Origin: Croceimicrobium sp965228705
Lineage (GTDB): Bacteria; Bacteroidota; Bacteroidia; Flavobacteriales; Schleiferiaceae
DNA: 64,000 nt
Direction of reading: 5' to 3'
Assembly: GCF_965228705.1 (NCBI RefSeq)
Contig: NZ_OZ245832.1
Coordinates: 3,757,866-3,821,865, forward strand
In this document: positions 51,963 to 61,109 of the stretch, in pieces
Layout: every line of letters begins with the position of its first letter
How positions within the stretch are numbered: position 1 is the first letter of the stretch
The notes under the pieces: generated by a model
Told to the model about the DNA's origin: nothing
The model's input: only the letters and a program-made list of their open reading frames with translations
Databases searched by the model: none
Program-made: the position numbers and the translations under genes

Positions 51963-53246
51963 ATGGCAATCATTTCCGGCATTCACGCCCGTCAGATTCT
52001 CGACAGTCGCGGTAATCCTACAGTAGAAGTCGATGTAATTACTGAAAGCGGCGCCCTGGGGCGTGCTGCAGTTCCCTCCGGAGCTTCTACCGGTGTACAT
52101 GAAGCAGTTGAACTTCGCGATGGTGGAGATCAGTGGATGGGTAAAGGCGTGCAAAATGCCGTGGATAACGTGAATAAATTGATCGCTCCCGAGATTATTG
52201 GCATGTTCGTTACCGACCAGGCGGATATTGATCAGCGTATGCTGGATCTGGATGGTACGCCCAATAAAGCCAAATTAGGAGCGAATGCCATTTTAGCCGT
52301 TTCCTTAGCCGTGGCAAAAGCTGCTGCAAGTGAAACCGGCCAAACATTATATAACTATGTAGGAGGGGTAAATGCCCGCACTTTACCCGTGCCTATGATG
52401 AATATCCTGAATGGCGGGGAGCATGCTGATAATGCCATCGACTTTCAGGAATTTATGGTCATGCCTTTCGGTGCCTCGAGTTTCTCAGAAGGATTACGCT
52501 GGGGAACGGAAATTTTCCATCACTTGAAAAGTGTACTGAAGGAAAAAGGGTACAGTACCAATGTTGGAGATGAGGGTGGTTTTGCCCCCAATATTCAATC
52601 CAATGAAGAGGCGATTGAAACCGTATTGGTGGCCATTGAAAGAGCGGGCTTTAAAGCTGGAGAAGAGATTTACATAGCCATGGATGCCGCCGCCAGTGAA
52701 TTTTATCACGCTGATGATAAGATGTACCACTTTAGTGATGGCGCCAAGCGCAGCAGTGAAGAAATGGTCGCTTATTGGACCGAATGGGTGAACAAATACC
52801 CCATTATTTCGATTGAAGATGGACTGCATGAAGATGATTGGGCCGGTTGGACACAATTGAATGCAGCTATTGGTGATCGCGTACAATTAGTTGGAGATGA
52901 TTTATTCGTAACCAATGTGGAACGCGTTCAACAAGGGATTGATCAAAAAGCGGCTAATTCTGTTTTGATTAAAGTGAACCAGATTGGAACTTTAACAGAA
53001 ACCATTGAAACGGTAAGTCTGGCACAAGCCAATAATATGACTTGTGTAATGAGTCACCGTAGTGGAGAAACAGAAGACTCTACCATTGCTGATTTGGCAG
53101 TAGCTCTTAATACCGGTCAGATCAAAACCGGCTCAGCTTCACGCAGTGATCGTATGGCAAAGTACAATCAATTGCTTCGTATCGAGGAGATGTTAGGCGA
53201 GAGCGCTAAATACCTCGGTACCCAATTCAAATTCATTAAAAAATAG
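51963..53246 (+). CDS. eno: Enolase
   Basis: 427 residues, standard length. It converts 2-phosphoglycerate to phosphoenolpyruvate. The start GIHARQILDSRGNPTVEVDV, the loop SGASTGVHEAVELRDGG, the metal-binding Glu and Asp of the barrel (IEDGLHEDDW, VGDDLFVTN) and the catalytic Lys region (NSVLIKVNQIGTLTETI), then SHRSGETEDSTIADLAV, are all present. The product is a homodimer or octamer in the cytoplasm. Confidence 0.98.
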   Translation: MAIISGIHARQILDSRGNPTVEVDVITESGALGRAAVPSGASTGVHEAVELRDGGDQWMGKGVQNAVDNVNKLIAPEIIGMFVTDQADIDQRMLDLDGTPNKAKLGANAILAVSLAVAKAAASETGQTLYNYVGGVNARTLPVPMMNILNGGEHADNAIDFQEFMVMPFGASSFSEGLRWGTEIFHHLKSVLKEKGYSTNVGDEGGFAPNIQSNEEAIETVLVAIERAGFKAGEEIYIAMDAAASEFYHADDKMYHFSDGAKRSSEEMVAYWTEWVNKYPIISIEDGLHEDDWAGWTQLNAAIGDRVQLVGDDLFVTNVERVQQGIDQKAANSVLIKVNQIGTLTETIETVSLAQANNMTCVMSHRSGETEDSTIADLAVALNTGQIKTGSASRSDRMAKYNQLLRIEEMLGESAKYLGTQFKFIKK

Positions 53247-53255
53247 TATTCGTAA

Positions 53256-54560
53256 ATGGAAAATTTAAAACAGCACTTTTCTACTAAAATAGATTCGGCG
53301 GCAGCTGAGATCAAAGATTTCCTTGCTAAGCATGGGGATAAAGTAGTGGGTGAGGTGAAGATCAGTCAGCTTTACGGCGGTATGCGCGGTGTAAAAGCAC
53401 TGATCACCGAAACCTCCAAATTAGATCCAGCCGAGGGTATTCGCTTCCGCGGATATTCCATCCCCGAATTGCAAGACCTTTTACCTAAGGCTCCCGGTGG
53501 AAACGAACCTCTTCCCGAAGGGATCTTTTATCTGATGTTATTCGATGAGCTTCCCACCCCAGAAGCTGTACAAGCGGTAACTAAGGAATGGCAAAAAAGA
53601 GCAGAAGTACCGGCTCACGTATTTAAGGTATTAGATGCTTTGCCAACCGATACCCATCCTATGACTCAGTTCGTATCCGGTATCATGGCCTTACGCACTG
53701 AAAGTGAATTCCACACCGCTTACCGCGATGGAATTAATAAAAAAGACTACTGGCAACCTACCTTTGAGGATGTAATGAACCTCATTGCTCGTCTTCCACA
53801 AGTTGCAGCTTATATCTACCGTCGTACCTACCATAATGGCGATCATATTGCTCCGGATCCAAGCTTGGATTGGGGTGGTAACTTCGCTCATATGCTTGGG
53901 TTTAATGATGAGGAATTCCGCGAATTAATGCGCATTTACCTTACCATTCACTCCGACCATGAAGGTGGTAATGTATCCGGTCATACCATTCACTTGGTAG
54001 GATCTGCCTTGAGTGATGCTTATCAGTCTTTTGCAGCTGGTATGAACGGATTAGCAGGACCATTGCACGGATTGGCAAATCAGGAAGTAATTCGCTGGAC
54101 CTTAGCCATGCGCGACGAATTAGGAGGTGGCTTACCTACTAAAGATGCCATTGAAGCCTATGTGCGTAAGACCTTAGACGAAGGCAAGGTGATTCCAGGA
54201 TTTGGTCACGCCGTATTGCGTAAGACGGATCCTCGTTACACCGCACAGCGTGAATTTGCCTTAAAGCATATGCCTGAGGATGAATTATTCCAGCTGATCA
54301 GCCGTATTTACGAAGTAGTTCCTAATGTATTGCAAGAATTGGGTAAGGTGAAAAACCCTTGGCCAAATGTGGATGCCCATAGCGGACAGTTATTGATGCA
54401 TTATGGATTAACCGAGTATGACTTCTATACCGTATTATTTGGTGTGAGTCGTTCTTTAGGAACTCTGGCCAGTTTAATCTGGGATCGCGCTTTAGGTATG
54501 CCTATCGAGCGTCCGGGATCTACTACCACTAAATTGTTGAAAGAAGAATACGACGCTTAG
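53256..54560 (+). CDS. Citrate synthase, eukaryotic/mitochondrial type
   Basis: 434 residues. It condenses acetyl-CoA and oxaloacetate in the TCA cycle. The catalytic triad is intact: His271 in GPLHGLANQEV, His318 in PGFGHAVLR and Asp373 in NVDAHSGQLL. The GPLHGLANQEV and VLRKTDPRYTAQREFAL segments match the type I, mitochondrial-like enzymes rather than the GltA type II, which have an N-terminal zinc-like domain and GGPNHG motifs. I therefore withhold the gltA symbol. It lies 9 bp after eno, probably in one carA-eno transcript. A terminator follows. Confidence 0.92.
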   Translation: MENLKQHFSTKIDSAAAEIKDFLAKHGDKVVGEVKISQLYGGMRGVKALITETSKLDPAEGIRFRGYSIPELQDLLPKAPGGNEPLPEGIFYLMLFDELPTPEAVQAVTKEWQKRAEVPAHVFKVLDALPTDTHPMTQFVSGIMALRTESEFHTAYRDGINKKDYWQPTFEDVMNLIARLPQVAAYIYRRTYHNGDHIAPDPSLDWGGNFAHMLGFNDEEFRELMRIYLTIHSDHEGGNVSGHTIHLVGSALSDAYQSFAAGMNGLAGPLHGLANQEVIRWTLAMRDELGGGLPTKDAIEAYVRKTLDEGKVIPGFGHAVLRKTDPRYTAQREFALKHMPEDELFQLISRIYEVVPNVLQELGKVKNPWPNVDAHSGQLLMHYGLTEYDFYTVLFGVSRSLGTLASLIWDRALGMPIERPGSTTTKLLKEEYDA

Positions 54561-54580
54561 TCCATTCTTTATAGATATAG

Positions 54581-54612
54581 AAAAAGGCTGTTCAAATTGA
54601 GCAGCCTTTTTT
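54581..54612. terminator. Bidirectional terminator after the citrate synthase gene
   Basis: A stem of 14 bp (AAAAAGGCTGTTCA / TGAGCAGCCTTTTT, one mismatch) with a 3-nt loop, with A/T runs on both sides. It serves both the citrate synthase gene and the convergent T9SS gene, whose stop overlaps it. Confidence 0.8.
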
Positions 54613-55978
54613 ATTGGGCTAGAATTTGAAGTTTTAAAGAAATCAGTTGCCTGGAAGAGGTCAAATAATAAATCCCTGCCGGCGCATCAATGTGCAGGTC
54701 TTTGCCACTGATCTTGAAAGGGTGTTTTTTTCCGTAGGCATCTATAAGTACCCAGTCATCCGCATTTAGTTCTTTATTGATTCGAAAATGCCCGGTGGAG
54801 GGATTGGGATAGGCCGATAAAAGCGGAGCGGAAGAATACAGATCTCGAGATAGTCCTTTGGCCTGGCCGCGAGCTAAAATAAGGCTAGGGGCCTGATTGA
54901 AATCCGAACCCGCAGCAAAGAAAAGTCCTTGATTATCACAAACTAAGCCGCTACCAATGCAGGTAGGGGAACTTGAATGGCTGTCAATAAAGAGTCGATT
55001 ACCAGCGGAATCACTTTCAACTACAATCATTTCGGTTTGGCCATTTTCCGGGGCAATTCGATAGCCGGTAAAGAGGTAGGTGTCATAAGGTGTAATTGCC
55101 ATATCAAAGCAGGCGTCATTCTTAGTTACACCTGGTCGAACAAACACATCGGAGAGTACATTTAGATTAGTGTCTAGAAGGGTAAGCGTAATATCAAAAT
55201 ATACGGATAGAGCTGAGGCACCTTCGCCTCCAATAGCAATTTGCCCTTTAGAATTAATACCAATGGCATTACCTCCTCTTGTAAAACCGCTGGAGACAAT
55301 TTTACGATTAAGCTGTTGTCCTTGATTATTAATTTTCGTGACGAGATAGTCGAAACGAGTGGCCAGCTCATAGTCGGAGGTATAAGCCCATCCGCCGGAA
55401 GGCAAGGCAATAATTTCTTGGGCCACGAAGGAGAGGGTATCAATTTGAATATGGCGATGTAGGATATTTAAAGCGGTATCCAGGATTAAGACTTGGGCAC
55501 TTTGCTCGGCACCACTTTGGCTGCGCATTTGATTTAGCAAAGCAATTTGGTTTAGCGGATTGGCTGCAATGTCTTGACCTGCCAAAGTGGTGTCGCCAGA
55601 ACCAAAACGCTTTTCTTGGAGAAGGACTCCGGCCGTATCAAGGACAGACACCCAGGCTTGGTTGGTGTCGTTCCAAGACCTTTCGCCAGCCACGAATAAT
55701 TTTTCATGTAGGGAAATAATTTGCGAGGCTGCATAGTTTCCGGTAGTTCCGTATATCTTTTTCCAAAGAACCTGACCCTGGGGGTCGAGCTTATAAAGTT
55801 GCCATTTGTTACCGGGAAATTGGTTGGTATCACCATTGGCCAGGTAATAGATATTGCCATTGGGATCTAAACAAAGTTTGGCAGCAGTTTCCAATCTTTG
55901 ATTAGGTCCAAAGTTCTGCCAAACAGCACTTTGACTATAAAGAGAGGAGCAAAGTAAAAGGAGAATCAGAATGCGCAT
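54611..55978 (-). CDS. T9SS-secreted protein with beta-propeller-like repeats
   Basis: A 455-residue protein. The signal peptide is at 1-16 (LILLLLCSSLYSQ). The middle is built of repeats with the pattern of PQQ or SBBP-type blades (LDPNGNIYYLANGD, LYKLDPQGQVLWKKIYG, AVDTAGVLLQEKR-like units), which suggests a six- to eight-bladed propeller. The C-terminus from about 385 (LSAYPNPSTGHFRINKE) is a type A T9SS sorting domain. It should be exported to the surface or released. The binding partner is unknown. It diverges from rpsA. Confidence 0.85.
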   Translation of the reverse strand: MRILILLLLCSSLYSQSAVWQNFGPNQRLETAAKLCLDPNGNIYYLANGDTNQFPGNKWQLYKLDPQGQVLWKKIYGTTGNYAASQIISLHEKLFVAGERSWNDTNQAWVSVLDTAGVLLQEKRFGSGDTTLAGQDIAANPLNQIALLNQMRSQSGAEQSAQVLILDTALNILHRHIQIDTLSFVAQEIIALPSGGWAYTSDYELATRFDYLVTKINNQGQQLNRKIVSSGFTRGGNAIGINSKGQIAIGGEGASALSVYFDITLTLLDTNLNVLSDVFVRPGVTKNDACFDMAITPYDTYLFTGYRIAPENGQTEMIVVESDSAGNRLFIDSHSSSPTCIGSGLVCDNQGLFFAAGSDFNQAPSLILARGQAKGLSRDLYSSAPLLSAYPNPSTGHFRINKELNADDWVLIDAYGKKHPFKISGKDLHIDAPAGIYYLTSSRQLISLKLQILAQ

Positions 55979-56065
55979 AGGGCTAAAGTAATTCCTCCAA
56001 ATGAATTGGCCTATTTCAACCCTTAAATATCGTACTATACTCTCTGAGTTTCAAAAAAATAACTT

Positions 56066-56094
56066 TACCTTTGCACTCCTTTTTCTGGGGAGTG
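56066..56094 (+). promoter_or_regulatory. rpsA promoter -7 box and 5' hairpin
   Basis: TACCTTTG (56066-56073) matches TAnnTTTG. CACTCC (56074-56079) and GGAGTG (56089-56094) then form a hairpin at the predicted 5' end of the transcript. The leader up to ATG 56196 is about 120 nt. Confidence 0.5.
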
Positions 56095-56195
56095 AAATGG
56101 ATCAGGAAAAGGCTTAGAATCAAAATGATGTAAAAATTCTTTCGTTGCGGGTTTCCCTAATGATCTTACCGGCGCGAAATACAAATGATTTCTGC

Positions 56196-58103
56196 ATGTC
56201 AGAAGAAAACAAAAAAGTAGAAGAGGAAGTAGCAAATACTCCGGAAACTACCCAGGAGGCGGCTGCTGAGTCTGCTGCTGAAACTAAGTCCGAAACTGTT
56301 GAAGAAGCTCCTGCTAAAGAAGAAGCTCCTGAAGTAGTAGAGGAAAGCACTGAGTTTGATTGGGACGAATTCGAATATGGAATCGCTTCTAAAGGAAAAG
56401 CTCAGCGTGAAGAGCTCACCAAGTTGTATGAGGAAAGCCTCACCAGCATCGATGAGCACACCATTACCGAAGGAAAGGTAATCAACATGACCGATCGCGA
56501 GGCTATCGTAGATATCGGTTACAAGTCGGAAGGGGTTATCTCCCTGAACGAGTTCCGTTACAATCCAGATTTGAAAGTAGGTGACCAGGTTGAAGTTTTG
56601 GTAGACAAAACTGAAGACAAGGAAGGTCAGTTAGTGCTTTCTCACCGTAAAGCTCGCTCTATCAAGGCTTGGGATCGTGTGAACGAAGCTCACGACAATG
56701 AGGAAGTAGTGAAAGGTTACATTAAGTGTCGTACTAAAGGTGGTATGATCGTTGACGTATTCGGAATTGAGGCCTTCTTGCCTGGTTCTCAGATCGACGT
56801 GAAGCCAATCCGCGATTACGATGCCTATGTAGATAAAAACATGGAATTCAAGATTGTTAAGATCAATCACGAATTCAAGAACGTGGTAGTATCTCACAAA
56901 GCCCTTATCGAAGCCGACCTCGAAGAACAAAAACGCGAGATCATTGGCAAACTCGAGAAAGGTCAAGTACTCGAAGGTGTGGTGAAAAACATCACTTCTT
57001 ACGGAGTGTTTATCGACTTGGGTGGTGTAGATGGTTTGATCCACATTACCGATTTGAGCTGGAGCCGTATCAACCACCCAAGCGAAGTGGTAGAATTGGA
57101 CCAGACTTTAAACGTGGTAATTTTGGACTTCGACGAAGACAAAACCCGTATCCAATTAGGTCTGAAGCAGCTTGAGGCGCATCCATGGGATAACCTCGAT
57201 AGCGAGTTGAAAGAAGGTGATAAAGTGAAAGGTAAAGTAGTAGTATTAGCTGACTACGGTGCATTCGTTGAAATCATCCCCGGTGTTGAAGGTTTGATTC
57301 ACGTTAGTGAAATGAGCTGGAGCACGCACTTGCGTTCTGCTCAAGACTTCATGAAAGTTGGTGACGAGGTAGAGGCAGTTATCTTAACTCTCGACCGTGA
57401 AGAGCGCAAAATGTCTCTCGGTATCAAGCAATTGAGTACTGATCCTTGGACTGATATCACTACCAAATATCCGGTTGGTTCTAAGCACGAAGGTGCGGTG
57501 CGTAACTTCACCAATTTCGGTGTGTTCGTAGAATTGGAAGAAGGTATTGATGGTCTGATCCACATCAGCGACTTAAGCTGGACCAAGAAAATTAAGCACC
57601 CAAGTGAGTTTACCTCAGTAGGAGCTAAATTGGAAGTGGTTGTATTGGATATCGATGTTGAAAACCGTCGCTTAAGCCTTGGTCACAAACAAGTGGAAGA
57701 CAATCCATTCGAAACTTATGCCACCTTATTAGAAGAAGGTAGTGTAATCGAAGGTAAAGTACTTCGCAAAGTTGACAAAGGTGCTGAGATCGTATTCGAA
57801 AACCTCGGAGTAGAAGCATTCGTTCCTTCTCGTCACATGGTGAAAGAAGATGGAAGTGAAGTAGCTGCTGATGAGCGTATCGATTTCAAAATCATCGAGT
57901 TTAACCCAGATGCCCGTCGCGTTGTAGCTTCTCATACCGAGCTTCACAAACAAGTGAAAGCCGATAAGCAGAAAGCGGATCGCGTTCAAGCTAAGAAAGC
58001 CGTTAAAGTGATCAACTCTAATGTAGAGCGTTCTACCTTAGGTGACCTTGACGCTTTAAGCAAGCTGAAAGAGCAAATGGAAGACGACGAGAAAAACGGT
58101 TAA
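56196..58103 (+). CDS. rpsA: Small ribosomal subunit protein S1
   Basis: 635 residues from ATG 56196 (MSEENKKVEEEVANTPETTQ); a longer frame adds 17 residues. Residues about 1-65 are an acidic Glu/Ala/Pro-rich extension. Six S1 OB-fold repeats follow, starting near residue 95; the RNA-binding ones have VKNITSYGVFIDLGGVDGLI, VLADYGAFVEIIPGVEGLIHV and VRNFTNFGVFVELEEGIDGL. S1 recruits mRNA to the 30S, which matters in a phylum without Shine-Dalgarno sequences. It has its own promoter and a terminator downstream. Confidence 0.96.
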   Translation: MSEENKKVEEEVANTPETTQEAAAESAAETKSETVEEAPAKEEAPEVVEESTEFDWDEFEYGIASKGKAQREELTKLYEESLTSIDEHTITEGKVINMTDREAIVDIGYKSEGVISLNEFRYNPDLKVGDQVEVLVDKTEDKEGQLVLSHRKARSIKAWDRVNEAHDNEEVVKGYIKCRTKGGMIVDVFGIEAFLPGSQIDVKPIRDYDAYVDKNMEFKIVKINHEFKNVVVSHKALIEADLEEQKREIIGKLEKGQVLEGVVKNITSYGVFIDLGGVDGLIHITDLSWSRINHPSEVVELDQTLNVVILDFDEDKTRIQLGLKQLEAHPWDNLDSELKEGDKVKGKVVVLADYGAFVEIIPGVEGLIHVSEMSWSTHLRSAQDFMKVGDEVEAVILTLDREERKMSLGIKQLSTDPWTDITTKYPVGSKHEGAVRNFTNFGVFVELEEGIDGLIHISDLSWTKKIKHPSEFTSVGAKLEVVVLDIDVENRRLSLGHKQVEDNPFETYATLLEEGSVIEGKVLRKVDKGAEIVFENLGVEAFVPSRHMVKEDGSEVAADERIDFKIIEFNPDARRVVASHTELHKQVKADKQKADRVQAKKAVKVINSNVERSTLGDLDALSKLKEQMEDDEKNG

Positions 58104-58123
58104 TACCGATTTAAGTCATATTC

Positions 58124-58163
58124 AACCCCGGTTCAGGTTTTATACTTGAGCCGGGGTTTTTTT
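58124..58163 (+). terminator. Terminator of rpsA
   Basis: AACCCCGGTTCA and TGAGCCGGGGTT pair as a 12-bp stem with one G-T type mismatch, with an 11-nt loop and a T7 tract (58157-58163). Confidence 0.85.
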
Positions 58164-58217
58164 ATGGCTAAAATTGAGATATATTAGGGCTCTGATAGGA
58201 TTCGGATCTGTTTTAAC

Positions 58218-59990
58218 TTGAAAGTCAATCTCTTTTTTCTTCGTTTACTCTTTCTCCTGTTTAGCTTGAGTTTACAAGCTCAGCTTACGGTAGAGAAGAG
58301 TGTGGACTCCCTGAATGATCTTTACGCAAAAGGATTGTATGAGGAGCTTATTTATTTCGGTCAATCCAGTTTAGCGGAATGGCAGCCAGAGGATACACTG
58401 GATAAGGCCTATGGCCGTACCTTGTTGAACCTGGGTAAGGCTTATGGTCAATTGGAGGTGTATTCGGAAGCCTTGCATTACCATCGCCGGGCTTTGGCAG
58501 TCTATAAGCAAATATCAGATTCCCTGGGGGTAGCCCATGCCTATACTTATTTAGCTTCGGTTTATTACAGTACTGAAGATTCGGCAGATGCCTTTGAGAA
58601 TTTGCGCTGGGCTCGATCTTATTATCCTGACTCAGTTTCCCATACCGAGGAAATGCGCTATGCCTATATACTGGGTCTTCTGTATAAAAAATTTGATACT
58701 CCAGAACGTGGTTTGGAGCTCATCGATAGCCTAATTCCCCATTTAAGAACTAATACTTATCTCTATGCCCAGGTAAATGTGGCTAGCATTGATATCATGG
58801 ACTCGATGGAGTTTTTGGTTCGATACCCGGATATTCTACTTCATATTGAAAGATCAAAATTTTCTGTAGTCTATCGGATCAAGGCACTGGAGGAAGTACT
58901 GATGCGTGCAAATGAAATTGGTCGTAAGGACATCATAGTACGCTATATGCCCAAATTAGAACGACTGATGAGCGATGGGGGCAGAAATGTTTCGGTTACG
59001 CAAAAGGCTCGCTTTTATATGTTGAAAGCGGAAGCACTGGCCTATCAAAAAAATTATGTCGCGGCCTTTGCAATGATGAAGGAATATACCAAGCATCTGG
59101 CGCAAATGGATTCCATTCGCGGGGCTTCGGATCTGAAAAAACTGGAAACTCAGGTACGACTCAAAGATTCGGAGCTTAATGCCCAGGAATTGGAATTGGC
59201 TTTGCAGGACAGCAAGCGGCAAACCCATATTTTGATAGTAATAATTGTACTGGCAGGGATTATTATCTTCTTAATTTACCGTATCAATCGCAATACCCGG
59301 GAACGGAATAAGGCTATTGCTGAAGTGGCTTCCACCCGTGGTCGTATGCTTTCAATTTTATCTCATGATATTCGTACTCCATTAAGCCAGTTAATTGGTA
59401 CTCTCGAAGCATTCGAAGAAGGTGATCTCAATATGGCGGATCTCAAGGAAATGCTGGGTCCCATTAAATCAGCCGCGGAGAGCACCAATAAATTATTGGA
59501 TAATACGGTAGCCTGGATCAATGTGAATCGGGCTGATTTCAAATTGAACCCCATCAGTTTTGATGTGCAGGCTTTTTATGAGGATATCTGGACCCATTTT
59601 GCAGGAGTAGCCCGCAATAAGGAAGTAAGTCTAAAACTGGATATTCAATTGAAAAACTTGCATGCCGATCGTTTTCTGGTGCAAACAACTCTATTTAATT
59701 TAATAAGCAATGCTCTGAAGTTTAGTGAGCAGGGTGGTTGCCTTATACTAAAAAGCTATCAGCGAAAGGATCGTAAGGTATTGGAGGTATCGGATAATGG
59801 TCGTGGGATTAGTGAGGCGAATCTGGAAATTATTCGCTGGGAGATGCGTATCAGTACCCAGGGAACCCATCGTGAGAGTGGCGGCGGTTTAGGCTTAACG
59901 ATTGTGCGGGATGCCTGTCATAAGTTGGATGCTGACTTCGAAATTGATAGTATTGAAGGCCAGGGCACGAATTGCCGAATAGTTTTCTAG
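58218..59990 (+). CDS. Orphan TPR sensor histidine kinase
   Basis: 590 residues. TTG 58218 is the start; no ATG is available, and it gives a clear signal peptide (KVNLFFLRLLFLLFSLSLQA). Residues about 25-300 are tetratricopeptide-like repeats outside the membrane (ALHYHRRALAVYKQISDSLG). A membrane helix lies at 337-355, and the kinase core has the H-box LSHDIRTPLSQL with His383, the N-box FNLISNALKFS, the G1 box SDNGRGIS and the G2 box GGGLGLTIV. No response regulator lies beside it, so its partner is elsewhere. It resembles the Bacteroidota TPR/HK family. Confidence 0.85.
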   Translation: MKVNLFFLRLLFLLFSLSLQAQLTVEKSVDSLNDLYAKGLYEELIYFGQSSLAEWQPEDTLDKAYGRTLLNLGKAYGQLEVYSEALHYHRRALAVYKQISDSLGVAHAYTYLASVYYSTEDSADAFENLRWARSYYPDSVSHTEEMRYAYILGLLYKKFDTPERGLELIDSLIPHLRTNTYLYAQVNVASIDIMDSMEFLVRYPDILLHIERSKFSVVYRIKALEEVLMRANEIGRKDIIVRYMPKLERLMSDGGRNVSVTQKARFYMLKAEALAYQKNYVAAFAMMKEYTKHLAQMDSIRGASDLKKLETQVRLKDSELNAQELELALQDSKRQTHILIVIIVLAGIIIFLIYRINRNTRERNKAIAEVASTRGRMLSILSHDIRTPLSQLIGTLEAFEEGDLNMADLKEMLGPIKSAAESTNKLLDNTVAWINVNRADFKLNPISFDVQAFYEDIWTHFAGVARNKEVSLKLDIQLKNLHADRFLVQTTLFNLISNALKFSEQGGCLILKSYQRKDRKVLEVSDNGRGISEANLEIIRWEMRISTQGTHRESGGGLGLTIVRDACHKLDADFEIDSIEGQGTNCRIVF

Positions 59991-60013
59991 CTTCGCAAAG
60001 CAAGATCCAAAAG

Positions 60014-61105
60014 ATGCAAATAGCGGAAATCATTCGTGTTTTAGAAGATTGGGCTCCTTTAGCCTATCAAGAGTCCTACGATAATAGCAAATTACTTTAC
60101 GGTCAAAAGAAAAAGGAGGTTCAGCAGGTATTGATTTCTCTGGACATTACCGAGGCAATTGTGGATGAGGCCCTGCAAAAAGGAGCGCAGATGATAATAA
60201 GTCATCATCCTTTGATCTTTGGTGGTTTGAAATCGCTTACCGGTAAGAATGATGCCGAAAGAGCTTTGATTAAAGCCATTCAAAATGATATAGCCATCTA
60301 TGCTTTGCATACCAATTTGGATAATGTTGCCTCTGGAGTAAATGCGGAGATAGGCCGCCGATTGGGAATTAATCGCCCCAAGATTTTGGCGCCTCGTGCC
60401 GGTATTTTAAAGAAGCTGGTAATCTTCGTTCCTCAGGATAATGTTCAGTCGCTTAGCGAAGCTTTGTGGGCGGCTGGGGCCGGAAATATTGGTGAATACG
60501 ATCAATGCAGCTTTCGCTCCGAGGGGAAAGGAACTTTTCGAGCATCGGAAAATGCCAATCCTACCTTAGGGGAGAGAGGGGCCTTGCATGAGGAAGCAGA
60601 ATATCGACTGGAAGTTTTGGTGGAAGAAGCGCACTTGGCAGCAGTTTTAAAAGCCATGCAGGCAAACCACCCTTATGAAGAAGTAGCTTATGAAGTATAT
60701 GCCATTGAAAACCTCCATCAAGACTTGGGGTCGGGTATGTACGGAGACTTGCTTGTAGCCCTTTCGGCTGAACAAGTTTTAAAGCAGATCAAGGATACAT
60801 TTGGCGGAATCCTTCGCTATACGACGCCTCATAAGCCAGAAATTAAGCGGATAGCCTGGTGTGGTGGAAGCGGTAGTTTCCTCTTATCCAGAGCAAAAGC
60901 AATTGGGGCGGATTTGTTTCTAAGTTCCGACTTTAAATATCATCAATTTTTTGAGGCTGATAACCAGATACTTATTGCAGATATTGGTCATTACGAGAAT
61001 GAACAGTACACTATCGGCCTGATTGCCGAATATTTGCGGAAAAAATTCCCTAATTTTGCCGTTCTTTTAACGGAAAACAGTACCAACCCGATCAATTATT
61101 TATAG
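60014..61105 (+). CDS. Nif3-like dinuclear metal-binding protein (NIF3/YbgI family)
   Basis: 363 residues from ATG 60014; the longer frame to 59972 overlaps the kinase. IISHHPLIFGGL has the metal-binding His64-His65 pair, ALHTNLDN adds the Asp, and the C-terminal DIGHYENEQYT supplies His and Glu. A central insert (about 135-235) is the CutA-like domain of long family members. The role is uncertain; some members act as GTP cyclohydrolase-like or metal-dependent hydrolases. It is 24 bp after the kinase and 4 bp before the zinc-ribbon-like protein, a common pair. Confidence 0.9.
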   Translation: MQIAEIIRVLEDWAPLAYQESYDNSKLLYGQKKKEVQQVLISLDITEAIVDEALQKGAQMIISHHPLIFGGLKSLTGKNDAERALIKAIQNDIAIYALHTNLDNVASGVNAEIGRRLGINRPKILAPRAGILKKLVIFVPQDNVQSLSEALWAAGAGNIGEYDQCSFRSEGKGTFRASENANPTLGERGALHEEAEYRLEVLVEEAHLAAVLKAMQANHPYEEVAYEVYAIENLHQDLGSGMYGDLLVALSAEQVLKQIKDTFGGILRYTTPHKPEIKRIAWCGGSGSFLLSRAKAIGADLFLSSDFKYHQFFEADNQILIADIGHYENEQYTIGLIAEYLRKKFPNFAVLLTENSTNPINYL

Positions 61106-61109
61106 CTCT

